From Collybia mongolica (Eukaryota > Basidiomycota > Agaricomycetes > Agaricales > Clitocybaceae): a stretch of 64,000 nt of DNA. The DNA lies in NCBI GenBank assembly GCA_013420905.1, contig JAAXNY010000006.1, positions 186,001 through 250,000 on the forward strand. The letters run 5' to 3'. The notes below the pieces were generated by a model that was given only the letters and a program-made list of their open reading frames with translations, searched no databases and had not been told where the DNA came from. The position numbers were made by a program, and so were the translations under genes. Shown here in pieces: positions 24,608 through 36,213 of this stretch (its first letter is position 1; the number at the start of each line of letters is the position of its first letter).

Positions 24608-25633
24608 TCCTCGCAAGCCTGGCTTGGAAGGGACTATGCACTGACGGCAATTTGAATAGGGCGAACCAGATTGTTCAGGAACCCTGCTAAATCTTTGCGA
24701 TCCCAAATTCGCACAGACGTGGCACTGCCCTGAATTGAATTTGGGCGTCAAATACTCAAGTTTATGATTAAACTTTCTCTAACTCACTCCTGAAATCCTC
24801 AAATTCTTTGTGAACAGCGTATTCAGGCCAGTGCGCCCTTGGAAATGGCAGCTGCCATTATTTCTAGCGACCGAGGTCGAAGTACTGGTTTTGACGTCGA
24901 GGATTACGTAACGTATGTATTTCGGCGGCCTCTCCTTCGATCCACCAACGACAAACAGACCATTCTACGCTTTCGAGTTCAGAACAGGTTTGGAAAGCAA
25001 CGGAATTCAAAGAGAAAGATTGTCCCGGCATGCGCGAAATATATCGGTTCCACGAACAAAATCCATGGGTACCATGGGTAACGCCGAGCGGATTACAGAC
25101 GACCTGAAGATGGAGCGCCCAGCCAACCAATTCTCGAGACCCATGCAGAAATTGAAACTATCGAAAGCTTCTTGCGAGGCAACGCATCCAAAATGCCACT
25201 GTCTCTATGGCTTCCTACACCCGCATTTGGCTCTTTGGACGTCTCCTTGAATATCAGATATAACACTTGCGAACCATTTATAACCCGAACCTAGACCATG
25301 CCCACACAATGAACGGTTGCTCGTAATCTGGGTGTCTTTCCGCATGAATGGCCCCATATACTTAGAACCAGCTTCAGACGACACAATACTCGCACTGTCC
25401 GCAAAAAAGATCCCCCGCCCCCACTTCGATAAGGTCCAATAATATTTCCTCGACATATACCAATACTAACCAAAGGCCTATCTACCTTACCTTTTCCTTG
25501 GCTCCATACCCTACGCCGTAAGAGCTTTGGCTCGTAGCCTCGCCCACACACACGGTCGGACCTCGGCATACATCATGTCTATATGCGCCACCACGCCGCC
25601 GCCCAGGAAAACACGGGGCGCCTCCGCATCCAT
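24608..25633. other. intergenic, rgp1 upstream region and tRNA 5' flank
   Basis: The first 400 bases are the upstream region of rgp1 on the minus strand; an ATG at 24751 is in frame with it but precedes the conserved start. The rest shows no frame of substance on either strand. Nothing repeated was seen. Confidence 0.35.
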
Positions 25634-25738
25634 GGTGAGATGGCCGAGCGGTCTAAGGCGCCAGACTAAGGACCAGGACGGGCACGTCCATATCATCTGG
25701 TCTCTTCGGGGGCGGGAGTTCGAATCTCCCTCTCATCA
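25634..25738 (+). tRNA. tRNA-Leu(AAG) with a 23-nt intron
   Basis: The acceptor stem GGTGAGA (25634-25640) pairs with TCTCATC (25731-25737), one G-T wobble, with A at 25738 as discriminator. The A-box region is TGGCCGAGCGG and the T arm is GGGAGTTCGAATCTCCC. The anticodon stem CCAGA/TCTGG encloses CT-AAG-G, so the anticodon AAG is at 25668-25670; a 23-nt intron (25672-25694) sits after position 37 as in eukaryotic nuclear tRNAs. A long variable arm is present, as expected for leucine (class II), and the mature length is 82 nt before CCA. Runs of T at 25743-25746 and 25763-25768 would end Pol III transcription. Confidence 0.95.
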
Positions 25739-26100
25739 TACGTTTTGCCCGTATGCGCCAACTTTTTTGTCACCGATTCAAGGTGGTCTGTCGATAGCTG
25801 ATGACTGCGGTACAGCCCAAGGAGCAATATTGGTACTGGAAGGACCTCCACAAAGGTATGCGCTGTGCTGCCCACACTGATGTACATAATTTGTGACCTC
25901 ATCACCCCCGCAGCGGCAAGGTGTGAATCAGAATTCGAAGGTAACATTTTACATCTGTTTCTCGTTATATGATTGGTGAATTCTACGACAGGTATGATCT
26001 ATATCAGCCAGTTGCAAGCATGTTGCAGTCCTATGAGCTCTGCTATAGATGGACAAGCATACCATCTAGGTGATTATCCAAGCTACTCCGCCCATTGCGT
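25739..26100. other. spacer between tRNA-Leu and aminotransferase 3' end
   Basis: This holds the Pol III terminator T runs just after the tRNA and the 3' flank of the minus-strand aminotransferase gene. No gene is seen. Confidence 0.4.
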
Positions 26101-27646
26101 TTATACACAGGGCACGCTCCATCCATCCCACTCCATCTTCCCGACCTGGATATCAACAATCCTCTCCCAAAGCGCCTTACCTACTACCCCAAGACCTATC
26201 TCTTCAGATGGCAACACCAGATCCTTACCCTGCCATCCAATTCTGCCAACGGGCGCAACAACGACTGCTGTCCCAACTCCAAACGCCTCAAGCAGTTTTC
26301 CTTCAGCGGACCACGTGGCGATCTCAGACATGGTCAGCGTCCGCTCATGAGTGTATAAGCGTTGCGTGGGCGCGATCCCAGGAAGAGTCAGACGGCGCTG
26401 GGTGTGGCCGTCCAGCAGGGTAAGGCAAGATGCGCGAGTGAGGCCCGGAAGAATTGTCCCGTCCAGCGGCGGCGTAACGATGTCCAAATCTAGCCGAGTA
26501 TATCATGTCACTACAATACCGAGCAGGGTCAAGATATATTACTCACCTCCGTCATCGCGTCGAACGACCGCGAAGAAGTTCATGGCGCCGGCTTCGGTGA
26601 TTTTCGCGTCGTCTCCGAGCAGCCATAGGATCTGGCTGTATCCCTGCTTGGCGGCCACCCTCTGCGGCAGGAACCCAGGCGCGTAGTTCACCCCGAGTTT
26701 GTGTCCGCCCGTGCCGCCAGGCCACGAGCGCACGCTCTCGCCAACAGCGAGGAGTGGAATCCCCTTTGTGCTACCGCGGAAGTACGGGCCAGCGGGCGTC
26801 ACAATGACATAGATCATCGCGCTATCGGACGCCGCTACGCCAAGAGCTACATAAAAGTGCGGGGTTAGGGTCTACCGGAAGTGAGTTGACCCCAGATTGA
26901 TGTTACCGACCTGCGCGGGTGCCAATGACAGTCGGGCGGATGTAGAGGCTATGCCCGGGTTCGGACGGGATCCACCTCGCTTCGACCATCACGAGGCGTT
27001 TGATAAGCTCGAGAAGGACGCTCGTATCAAATGGCTTTGTGTGCAGAAGAAGATTCAGTCCTTCGTTTTCCATACTATAATAGAATGCATACCGGCAGGG
27101 CGACGCGCTCAACCGACCGGGAAAGACGTTCCATGTTCTTGTCAGGGCGGAAAAGACGTGGCTCTCCATTCGGACCGAGATATGCCTGCAAGGCGAACCA
27201 CAAACATGAGGTGAGTCAGAAGGGTGTCCCATCGGGTTTTTCGGACGTACGGACCTTCATGCCTTCGAAAACGTTCGGACAGTATTGGAAGCACGAACTG
27301 GCAGGGTCAAGGTTGAGAGGCCCGTAGGGTTTGATTTCTGGTGCAGACCACCCCGTTGCGGGCTCATAGCTCATAACGAGCATGTGGTCCGTCTTGGTCT
27401 GTTCAAGGGGGTGTAGATCTGGGTACAAACGACAATGAACGATGACTTACCTCTCCAAAGATGAGGTCCTTTGAAGGAACGAGGGGTTTCAAGGTCTTTG
27501 CAAGGTTGACGACCAGCTTGGACGCCTTTATGACCAGAGAGATAAACATTAAGTGGCCACCAGGGCGCTTGGGATGGTGTACTTACATCGAGGGGAGCGA
27601 CATGTGCTTCACCGTTCGTTGAGGCAGGGACTTTCTCGATAGCCAT
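26101..27646 (-). CDS. branched-chain amino acid aminotransferase (EC 2.6.1.42)
   Basis: Exons 27587-27646, 27451-27525, 27255-27398, 27093-27185, 26911-27034, 26547-26846 and 26101-26489 join in phase to 394 residues, the usual length for the family. The enzyme moves amino groups between Leu/Ile/Val and 2-oxoglutarate using PLP, the last step of branched-chain synthesis and the first of breakdown. Visible class IV aminotransferase marks are SSCFQYCPNVFEGMKAYLG, LFRPDKNMERL, SLYIRPTVIGT, GGHKLGVNYAP with the PLP lysine at about residue 215, and ITEAGAMNFF. The N-terminus (MAIEKVPASTNGEAHVAPLD) is not a clear mitochondrial presequence, so a cytosolic (Bat2-like) form is likelier, though an upstream exon is not excluded. 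The exon 3 donor is GTCCGT, weaker than the others. Confidence 0.95.
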
Positions 27647-29822
27647 TGAGAACCAGTGAAAAATAGGGATGGTAGTCGTTGGTGTGGGAGCTGGAAGAAA
27701 GGAGGGGTCCGCGGATACGGACCATCATCCTCATTTGCGTTGAATTTCAAAAAGCGTTCTAAGGGTGATCCGAGTCAGGGAAATTTTTGATCTTATCTTA
27801 TCTATTTTTCGCCATTCAATTTATCACTCGTGATCTCGCGACGTGTCGCGTAATAACACTCACCCTCAAAGTTTCTCCGTGCACAGGTAAACCTGAAAAC
27901 GTCGTATCACATCCGCCCAGCGTTCTAACGCTGGACGACCCAGAAAACTAGCAGGTATTCAACTTTGCGACTACAAAAGCCATGAGGGGGTGTCCTTCCC
28001 ACGTTATGCTCATCGGTTTGGCGGGTGGTTGATTATTGGTCAACTCGGCATCAAGATGTGTCAATTTTTGAATCAGTGTCAGAGCATCCATTCATCCGTA
28101 TATATCAACCAATGACAAGTCCGATGGTGCAAGTAGGCCTCATCTTCATCAAAGGTTATGTCAATGGGGCAAAAAATGGATTAACATCAGGAGAAAAAAA
28201 AAGTTCTTCCAGGTCTTTGTACCTCAGCTGTAACATATGAATTGGTAGCAAAGGCACAATTATTACAGCTGAGATTACAAAGCCTTGTATATGCATACAT
28301 ACCCAAGCAAGGTTGGCCTAAGGCGCCTGGTTGGTGCCATTCTATGATTTGCCATATGCACATGATTAGCTTCCCCTGCATTTGGTAGAATGTTGTCATA
28401 TTAATGCTGTGGCATCAAGGAGACTATCTTGTCAACTTGTTCCTTTGGGCTACACCCTCTTGATACAGGTGCAAATGGGCATTTGCATTGAACCCTCAAT
28501 TCTTCAAGCTCTCTGTTACTTGTGACATGAATACAACTCTTACAAAACCATCATATAATGGAGCACAAGGATAAAAAAAACTGTATTAATGGGACAAAAT
28601 GTTCAGTATGCTCTTATTTTTTTTGTTCTACAATCATGGCATATTACATGAGGTTTGTCAAGATGTATGAACTGCTGTGAAACCTGGGAATGTATTCTCT
28701 CTATGTCATGGCACATGGAGGTATTAAATAACATTGGTCCCATTGGAAGTTTGGCTACCCCTGTCCCCACACTACAAGCTGCCAACTGACTCCTGCTGCT
28801 GTGGCCTATAAAACATGAAGTTACAAAAAATCTCAGCTCAAGGGCCTGTTTATAGGCAGGTCAATACATTGATAGATTCTGGTGGGTGGGTGGCATGACA
28901 TATATCAATGGTCTGATGCCACCAATTAACCTGGGTAATTGTCACAGACAGAGTTCCTCCTTGTTATCTCATGAAGTGTATTATAATTACCACATTGCAA
29001 TTCCTTCTGTAATTGGGTTGTTGAGCTTGTGAGGAATAAATGCTGTAACATAAGTTACTGGACAACAGGTCACTTTTTGAATATTTTTGGCCTCACACAT
29101 GCAAAACATAAGATATTTTTCTTGTCAAGGTCTCATAAGCTGTCCAACTGTGTCCTTTATAACTTAGAAGTAGTCCTACCAAAAAAAAGTTGATATTTTA
29201 TTTAGAATATAAATTTCTGCCCAGGGTTTTTGAATGCTTTTTTAACTTTAGCTTTAGTCACTGGTCAACTGGTCACCTCATTTTTAAAAATATCCTATTG
29301 ACTCAACATCATTTTTAGCACCTGTATATAACATTTTAGGCCCATTAGGTTGTAACTAGTTCAAAATACCAACTAATATGGAGAGGAAATGAGTTAGTAG
29401 GGTAAATATATTGCTGTGACAAAATACCTAGTAATTGTAACAGGTACCCCCCTGGCTGTACTTAGGGGAGGCTCATGGCATGTCAAAGGAAGAGGCACCT
29501 GGATTGTCATCAAGGAACCAGACCAGCTATTTATAGCTGAGCTGGGTCCTGGGGCATGAGGCCTGCTTGTGCAGCAGGTAGTCTTAAATCTGGAGGATAG
29601 TTTTCAAAGGAGAACCACACTTACAGACAGCCACATTTTCCCTTGGGAAGAAGCAGTCACAGTAGCACTAATAGGTACATGTCTGGTAACAGACTGTGCC
29701 AATCTGGCAGTGAGCAGAGTGCTATTCTGCATCTTTGTGAGCCACAGTCAACCTTTGAGGTGGCTCAAGCAGAAGCAGAGACCTCCATGAATGTAGAGGT
29801 CAACAAAGTAGTTACCAATGTA
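27647..29822. other. AT-rich gene-free DNA left of the transposon nest
   Basis: From about 27950 composition drops to AT-rich, with A and T runs and no frame over about 75 codons that resembles a protein. Two related stretches, ACTGGACAACAGGTCAC (about 29058) and ACTGGTCAACTGGTCAC (about 29262), hint at a diverged direct repeat. It is probably eroded transposon sequence. The first 300 bases are the upstream region of the aminotransferase gene. Confidence 0.4.
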
Positions 29823-30033
29823 CAGTAGGCAACAAAACCGTTTCAATGTTTTCACATTCTGTAAAGATGCATCCATATGTCAGAAAATAAAAATTGGAAA
29901 AATATGAAAAAATTACAGAAGCTGCATTGATGTCATATAATGTTGCTTACATAATGTCTTTGCACCACTTCCATTTTTGGTAGCAAAATCACATGATACA
30001 TACAAAGCCATCATTGAAACAGTTTTGTTGCCC
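29823..30033 (+). repeat. left terminal inverted repeat of the outer Tc1 element
   Basis: It starts CAGTAGGCAACAAAACCG and ends CATTGAAACAGTTTTGTTG followed by CCC, so the two ends of this one repeat are inverted copies of each other. The counterpart lies at 35828-37649 once the inserted element is removed. The transposase C-half stop codon (29989) lies inside the repeat. Confidence 0.85.
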
Positions 30034-30515
30034 ATCATTAAAAAGTAAGAAAGTGGTAAAACTAGTACTTGGTATAAATCCTTGACAGACAGACTTATCT
30101 ATTGCTTCCCACTCCTTCTCCACTTGCTCCCAAAGCTCATGCTGGCTGTGTGGAGGATTTTCATATTCATTGAGCTTCATTTTGAGGTGATGCCAAAGAT
30201 GTTCAATAGGATTCATGTCAGGTGACTGTGCAGGCCACTTCATAACATTGAAACCATTGTCCTTGAACCAGTTTTGGGCCTTCTTGCTTGTGTGTTTGGG
30301 GTCATTGTCCTGCTGGAAGATGATATCGGCAGGGGTTTTCCCATAGTGATGAAGAGAATCTTGAAGCTCATCCTCCATGATGGATACATAGAGGTCTGCA
30401 TCCGTCTTTCCCTCAATCCTAGTTGCATATCCAACCCCATCCCACCCCATGCAGCCCCATACCATCACATTACCACCTCCAAACTTCAGTGTCCCCTCTA
30501 CAATCCTATCACTCA
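29989..30515 (-). pseudogene. C-terminal half of the outer Tc1 transposase
   Basis: The frame begins at the hAT insertion point and runs open to a stop at 29989. It carries the second catalytic aspartate in FQQDNDPKHTS and the glutamate in PDMNPIEHLW of the DD34E triad, plus the family motif VMVWGCMGWDGVG. The frame matches that of the N-half at 35162-35680 across the duplicated target bases, so insertion is the only lesion I can see. The final 15 or so codons are encoded by the terminal repeat. Confidence 0.9.
30508..30515 (+). repeat. left copy of the hAT 8-bp target-site duplication
   Basis: ATCACTCA at 30508-30515 is repeated exactly at 35162-35169, immediately outside the two ends of the hAT element. 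Eight-base duplications are the rule for hAT elements. Confidence 0.92.
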
Positions 30516-30768
30516 TAGGGCACGGCAGGGGTAACCCTCAGGTTTTTTTTGCTGAACCCGTACCTGCACCCATAAACACCATACCTGTAAGGGTAAGGGT
30601 ACAGGTACACCTACAGAAATCGCAGGTACACCTACAGAAATCACAGGTACACTGTAGAATCGCAGGTACACCATGATTAGCATGGGTACACATATGAGGC
30701 CACAGTTTTGCATTCCCTCAGCAAGGCAGACAACTAAGCTAGTGAAATTTGATACTACAAAATAAGTC

Positions 30769-33700
30769 CTATTTGCTCTTTGCTGACACAGCGGCTACCA
30801 CATCATCAAACACTACAAGGCCGCACCATGCCCAGGAGCCAAAGCAAAGAAAGGCCTGAATTGAGGAAGGTGAGAGGCTGTTGCACATAAATGGGAGTAG
30901 GTGATGGCCTTGTGAGAACATGCGTTCAACAGCAGTAGAAGTGGCTAAAACAAAATATCAGACTTCTTCATGTAGATTAGAATAGTCTGACTTACCAGGG
31001 ATGCTCAAGTAATCCAGAGCCATACAATGAAGGTTTGGATAGACAAATTTGTTATCAGTCCACCACTTCAAGGGATCTATCACGTTCTCAACAGGGAGGC
31101 TGAGGTATTCCTGGATCTCACTGGTATGGCAATGATTGGTAACAGAGAGGTTGCTGAAAGATGCGAATCCAACAATATTCTGGCTTGAATCCTTTGTGGG
31201 TGCCAGGTTTGGTTCATTGGCCTTCTTCTCATACTTCGCTACATACTCCTCTCAGACCAGAGTTTCTGCCTCGTCAATCCATTCTCCCTCCCACTTCTGA
31301 TTATGGAAATATTCCAGTCTCATGCCGGGGTGTAGAACCATGGCAATGTGATAGATGTTGGAGGAATCGGTGAGCGAGTAGTAACAGTCCATTTTCTTGT
31401 GGGTGAGCTTCATGGCCACTGAGAGTGCAGGGTGGTATGCTTTTCCGGTCTGGTAGTTGAGGTTATTTGTAATTTGGTCCATGGCAGGAATGATGGCAGC
31501 AACGCTAGCAGAGTCCTGGGAGAAGAAGAGTGTTGCATTCTTGTATTGCTACAGAAGAGGGTTAGCATGTTTGTTAACACCAGGGACAAAGACTTACAAG
31601 TAAGATGGCAATGAGATCATCAGTGATGGCCCACTCCTCGGTCTCCAGCTCAAACTTCTGGAGCTTGAGGGACTTGTCCGCAGTCATGGCATCGATGGCG
31701 GCACAATATTTGATGGCAAAGCATAGCATATAGTATGTAGAATTCCAACAAGTGACAACGTTGTGTGGGAGGATGCAAGACTTCAGCTTGAACTCTGTGC
31801 AATAACGACGCCATGCAGGAAGAGCAATAGTTGTTGATTGTACAATTGCAAAAGCGAGGCTTTGAAGCTGCAACAATACATCAATCAATTGTCATAAGTT
31901 GATGGAAATGATACGTACCTTTGATACTGTTTGACGAACAGCAGCTGTATCAGCCATGAGCAGTTCTTGCTCATCCTCACCCAGGGCTTCCAATTCATCA
32001 ATACCATCATCGACGTCGTCAACATCGGGAACATCTGGGAGGTTGTTGTCATCATCGTCATCATCTTCAAGCTCGTTGTTGTCCAGGAGATTGTTGATGT
32101 CGGCATTGTTGCCGTCTTTGGTTGTTTTGCCTAAGCCAATGTTGAAGGGACAGAGGAGTGTTTTTGCAGAGAGCTGTAAGGTGTGGTTGAAGCACCACAC
32201 ATTGAAAGGGGGCTCCTGGGCTATAAGTGCGCTGATGCTATGAAATGTAATCCCTTACACACACACACCAAACCTAACAATCAACACACGAACAGTAGGA
32301 ATCGCCTGTTTTGAGTTCGGGTTCAAGTGCTTAGAAGCACTAAGCTTCGAATAGTACTAGCCAAAGCCCTTTCCAATGATCTCTCAACGGGTTTGATTCA
32401 GACAAAAGCTTCAACACAGGTTCAAAAACCTGCTAGGTATATTTATAATATCTCTCGATCCAATAGACTGAGTACCAAGTGTACGTTCAATTATTAATGA
32501 TCCCAAGCAGATCTATAAGTCCAAGCGACTTATCAAACAATACAGTGCCAAGTGCACTAAGGCCAAGTGCCTAGTAATTCCAACGGACAATACGGTACTA
32601 AGTTCCAAGTGAACTAAGTTTCTTTAATTCTGTGGTTCTTCAATCAATTCCAATCAAGACACGTTGAAGCAATCTGATCCTTAATTCGGGCACACAATAG
32701 TGTTTTAACAAATGTGATTTGTATACTCTATAGTAGCGCGAAGTGGGGGCAAGATTCCTTGCCTTAGCGCTACTCATCTACAGTCTATTTATAGTGTACA
32801 AACTAAATATCATACAGAATTGTAAATTTTACACGGAACCGCACTCCCGCGCGCCAAGGATCTGTATTCAATGCTGATGCGTCCTCTACAACTTGGCGCG
32901 CGCACCATGCGTGCCAATTATGCCGTTTACTGGTTACTTATCAAATATTGAAAGAGCTGGCTAAACTCTTATCAAGTCACGACCGCGCGCTTTGTTATTT
33001 AAAACAGCGCAGCACTGTCATTTACTCCTCCTGATTGTCCCAGTTGCTATTCACGGGGTCCCGTCGCTTCCGGTAGTTAACACCAAGTACCCCTGACTAG
33101 GATCGGGTTGTGCAAGTCCCGAATTTACAATTACTTCTCCTATTAATGATGATCCCCAGACTAATGATATCATACTACAATGGTTACTTATGAACTAAGA
33201 CACCGAGGTTGTAACCGGGCATGGTGAATAGGACTAATAATAGACCGTACTCATAGTCCTCTGTACTGATAGTGTATTATCCATTAGACTAGTTCACTCT
33301 GATTAGCCGTCTTGGAGCTCGACTCTAATCCTTTATTACCATTTACTTGGTTATTAGAAATGATACTAATAGCCTTACTTGTCGACTTTATAAGTGCAAA
33401 CAATTTCGGGCCCTATCAACGTGGTTCTCCAGCTCAAAAGAATTAGGCATCTTAGCAAGTGTTTCTCCTTGAGTATTGTTTGATGTCGCATTGTCGGCAT
33501 TCATTGCGAGAATCTGCACAAGTGATAGATTTAAAAGTATAACAGTAGACTATGAACATACCCATTCTTGAAGCCCAAACGTCTCAAGCATCCTCTGAAA
33601 GGCCTTCGCCAACACCACACCAGTGTGAGATTCAGGAACCTCAACAATATCCAACAGAAATGCCAATATAGTCCCATTGTGCTCAAGGTGCACGGTCCAA

Positions 33701-34851
33701 GTGACAAATGCATGGTGGTTCATTGATATCCACGCATTGGTTGCAAAATGGAGACGGCCTGGGTGATCTCGGAGGAGTTTGGCAATCTGTTCATGGCACT
33801 TCTCGTAGGCCGCCTTGACGTCACGTCAAACAGTCCTTGAAGATGGGACTTTGAGATGGGGATGCCCTGTTGTAAGGAGGTTGATAAGCTCAGGGTCGGA
33901 GACAATGGTTGCAGGACAATTGCTTTCTGCGACCCATTTTGCAATGTGGGCACTGTTGGGCATAAGTTGAGGAATTGTATTGATAAGAATGGTACTTACT
34001 GGAACCCAGGGGTTGAGTGTGCACAATGAGAATACATGGCCAGCTGTTTTCCTTGGCGGGCAAACGTACTAAAGATGTTGCCACTCCAGCTGGTGCCAGA
34101 CTCCCCCTTCATGGCTGCATTGACACTATCCTTGCCAAAGCAGTGCAATGCGTGATGCTGGAGGTTGGCAGTTGAGGATTTGTCACCCTTGTCTTGATAG
34201 TGTTGAATGCCTTTTGCTTCCGTCAAGCATTTCTTCACAGAACATGCAAAGAAATAGGCGACATGGCCATCGTGTACCTCGATAGTGACATTGGGTTTGA
34301 AAAAGGAATATATCGGGGACCACCAAGTTTTCTTTGCTGCTGCTGAGATTTGAAATGAGTAAGATAATGAAGAGAGAAAAACAAGTAGATGTACCAAGTT
34401 CTTTCTCAAGGTCGTTGACCTTGTCACCATCAGAATCAACCTCAAATACCTCTGGCAAATCTGCAGTGTTCAAGCTGTCTTGATCTCGATTGCTTGCGAG
34501 GCTATGCTCTGCTTCACTGTCGACCAGAGAAGAGACATTCGATAACGCATGTTTCGCCTGCTTGAGGGGACAAGTGATTGCGCTGGCTCCTTTCTTGATA
34601 CGCTTGATGCCACGCTTGATGACCTTGGCACTAGATCTGATGGCCTTTGATAGAGAGGATGCTGAGGCTGTGGATTGGAGTGATGAACACAAAGACTTTG
34701 CTGAAGACTTGGCTGCAGACTTTGTTGTCGAAGAGGGAGGCATCAGTTGGCCGACAAAAAAAAACAAGTTTCTGCTCACTTTTAAATGTTTGAGCCAGAT
34801 CTTGATGGATTGGTTTTTGGCTTCAGCTTCAGCGGAGTCATACGCTCCCAT
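30769..34851 (-). pseudogene. degraded hAT transposase
   Basis: Minus-strand pieces in order: a BED-type zinc-finger region near 34150-34300 (YFFACSVKKCLTEAKG then paired His), a middle region with HHAFVTWTVHLEHNGTILAF near 33560-33720 and NADNATSN near 33490, the FNHTLQLSAK motif near 32190, an acidic loop, HPGMRLEYFHNQKWEGEWI near 31290, and a C-terminal dimerisation (hATC) region near 30800-31120 with EIQEYLSLPVENVI, WWTDNKFVYPNL and VERMFSQGHHLLPF, ending in a TAG at 30769. An in-frame TGA at 31252-31254 splits the protein between the last two regions, where relatives have arginine; a C-to-T change at CGA would explain it. Several exon borders are present but the middle is cut by inserted sequence. 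Confidence 0.75.
32246..33418. repeat. putative solo-LTR-like insertion inside the hAT element
   Basis: The stretch begins TGTAATCCCTTACAC and ends GGGCCCTATCA, the TG...CA form of retroviral-type LTRs. It is non-coding, holds many short AAGTGC/CCAAGTG repeats and a TATA-like TATTTATAGTG near 32798, and lies between two blocks of hAT transposase coding sequence. No 5-bp duplication is visible (TGAAA before, ACGTG after), so the borders or the nature of the insert may be wrong. Confidence 0.4.
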
Positions 34852-35161
34852 GAGGAGTGTAAGCTAGTAAAGCTAGAAGGCATAGTTGCTTGGTTGCCAG
34901 TGTGATTGATTGAGCTCAGTACAACTTTCTCACAGGCCAATAATCAAAGGCAGTTCAACTGTGACTTTCAGTTCAGTTAGGATTGGCTTCAATGGATATT
35001 CAGTACAAGTTTACAACCACTAAATATTGTGTACAAAACCCATATACCCATGAGTAAGGGTACAGTGTTGCATGGGTATGCCAAACTGAAACCTGTACCC
35101 ATACCCAAACATACCTGTGACCTCATTGTCATGGTGTTACCTGTACCCGTGCCATGCCTTA

Positions 35162-35680
35162 ATCACTCAACTGCTCCCCTACCTCTTTCCAGATCCATTT
35201 CCTTCCATCTGACCCCAGACAGTTAATTTTGGTTTCATCAGACCATATAACCCTTTTCCAGTCCTCTAGAGTCCACTCCTTGTGCCTTTCTGCAAAGTCC
35301 AACCGATCCCTCCTATGACAGGTTTTGAGAAGAGGCCATTTTCGTTTTACTGCAGGCCGTATACCATGCTTTTTCAAGTTGCGATGAATAGTTTGGGAGG
35401 AAATGGATTGGTTGGTAACATCTTGAAGAGCTTTGGTGACTTGGACTGCATTATCAGCCTTGCCCATGCAAATGATGTGCTTTGCATAGCTAATATTGGC
35501 AGAAGTGAGCTTGGAAGGATGGCCACCAAAGGACTTTGGGAGCTCAGAATGATACTGAGAGCGGATCCTAGAGATAGTAGCAATGGAGAAGCCAGTGATC
35601 TTGTGGATCTGGTGGCCAGAAGTGCCTGCATCAAGCAATGTGATGACATGAGAGCGCTGAACAGGGGTAAGAGATTGCAT
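35162..35680 (-). pseudogene. N-terminal half of the outer Tc1 transposase
   Basis: From the ATG at 35680 (an upstream in-frame ATG is at 35713) the frame runs open to the hAT insertion. It holds paired helix-turn-helix DNA-binding regions (GHQIHKITGFSIATISRIR; GGHPSKLTSANISYAKH) and the first catalytic aspartate in WSDETKINCLGSDG. It ends in the duplicated target bases; the remainder lies 4.6 kb away at 29989-30515. No other break is seen. Confidence 0.9.
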
Positions 35681-35986
35681 AGTGTGTTTGGGGGCATTAG
35701 AGCACTTGAACACTCTGTATTTATACTAAAACATGAGCAAGTCACATGATTTTGTTTAATACATTAAACAATAAACAAAGTCATGTGACTACAGTTAAGA
35801 TCTCAGCACTTTCTTATTTTTTTACAATGGGCAACAAAACTGTTTCAATGATGGCTTTGTATGTATCCTGTGATTTTGCTACCAAAAATGGAAGTGGTGC
35901 AAAGACATTATGTAAGCAACATTATATGACATCAATGCAGCTTCTGTAATTTTTTCATATTTTTCCAATTTTTATTTTCTGACATA

Positions 35987-36198
35987 CAGTGGCTCAAAAA
36001 ACTGCCCCAATGTTTGTACATTTTTGAAAGATCAATATGGTATGAAGTGCTGACATAAGCAGGGGACCTGGGGTAATTATGTAAGATACTATGACATCGT
36101 GGCTTTCCAATGGACCCTGGATCATGTGATTTGGATCAAAACCCATTAAGCTATAGGCCAAACAAAATGATTACTCATTGGGGCAGTTTTTTGACCCT
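35987..36198 (+). repeat. left 212-bp terminal inverted repeat of the inner Tc1 element
   Basis: It begins CAGTGGCTCAAAAAACTGCC and ends TTGGGGCAGTTTTTTGACCC, so its outer and inner edges are themselves inverted copies (CTCAAAAAACTGCCCCAA against TTGGGGCAGTTTTTTGA). Its partner at 37383-37594 is nearly identical in inverse orientation. Confidence 0.9.
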
Positions 36199-36213
36199 CT
36201 ATTAATTTTCTAT

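Larger units (their letters stand above)
30516..35161 (-). mobile_element. hAT element inserted in the Tc1 transposase gene
   Basis: This 4,646-bp element has imperfect terminal inverted repeats: left TAGGGCACGGCAGGGGTA, right (complemented) TAAGGCATGGCACGGGTA. A perfect 8-bp duplication (ATCACTCA) lies on both sides. Subterminal regions hold short repeats, clearest at 30598-30668, where CAGGTACACCTACAGAAATC recurs in tandem; such motifs are commonly transposase binding sites. A hAT transposase lies inside on the minus strand but is damaged. The reading frames are broken further by an LTR-like insertion at about 32246-33418. Confidence 0.88.

Noticed and set aside
23793..24644. 283-codon plus-strand frame over rgp1 exons 1 and 2
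   Set aside because: It crosses a phased intron of the minus-strand gene and mirrors its Ser/Pro-rich linker; not a gene.
30598..30680. Tandem-looking CAGGTACACC units, considered as a CRISPR-like or minisatellite array
   Set aside because: They are short subterminal repeats at the left end of the hAT element, mirrored loosely at its right end, and fit transposase binding sites.
32254..32270. CA dinucleotide run
   Set aside because: Ordinary microsatellite at the border of the LTR-like insert; no further meaning.
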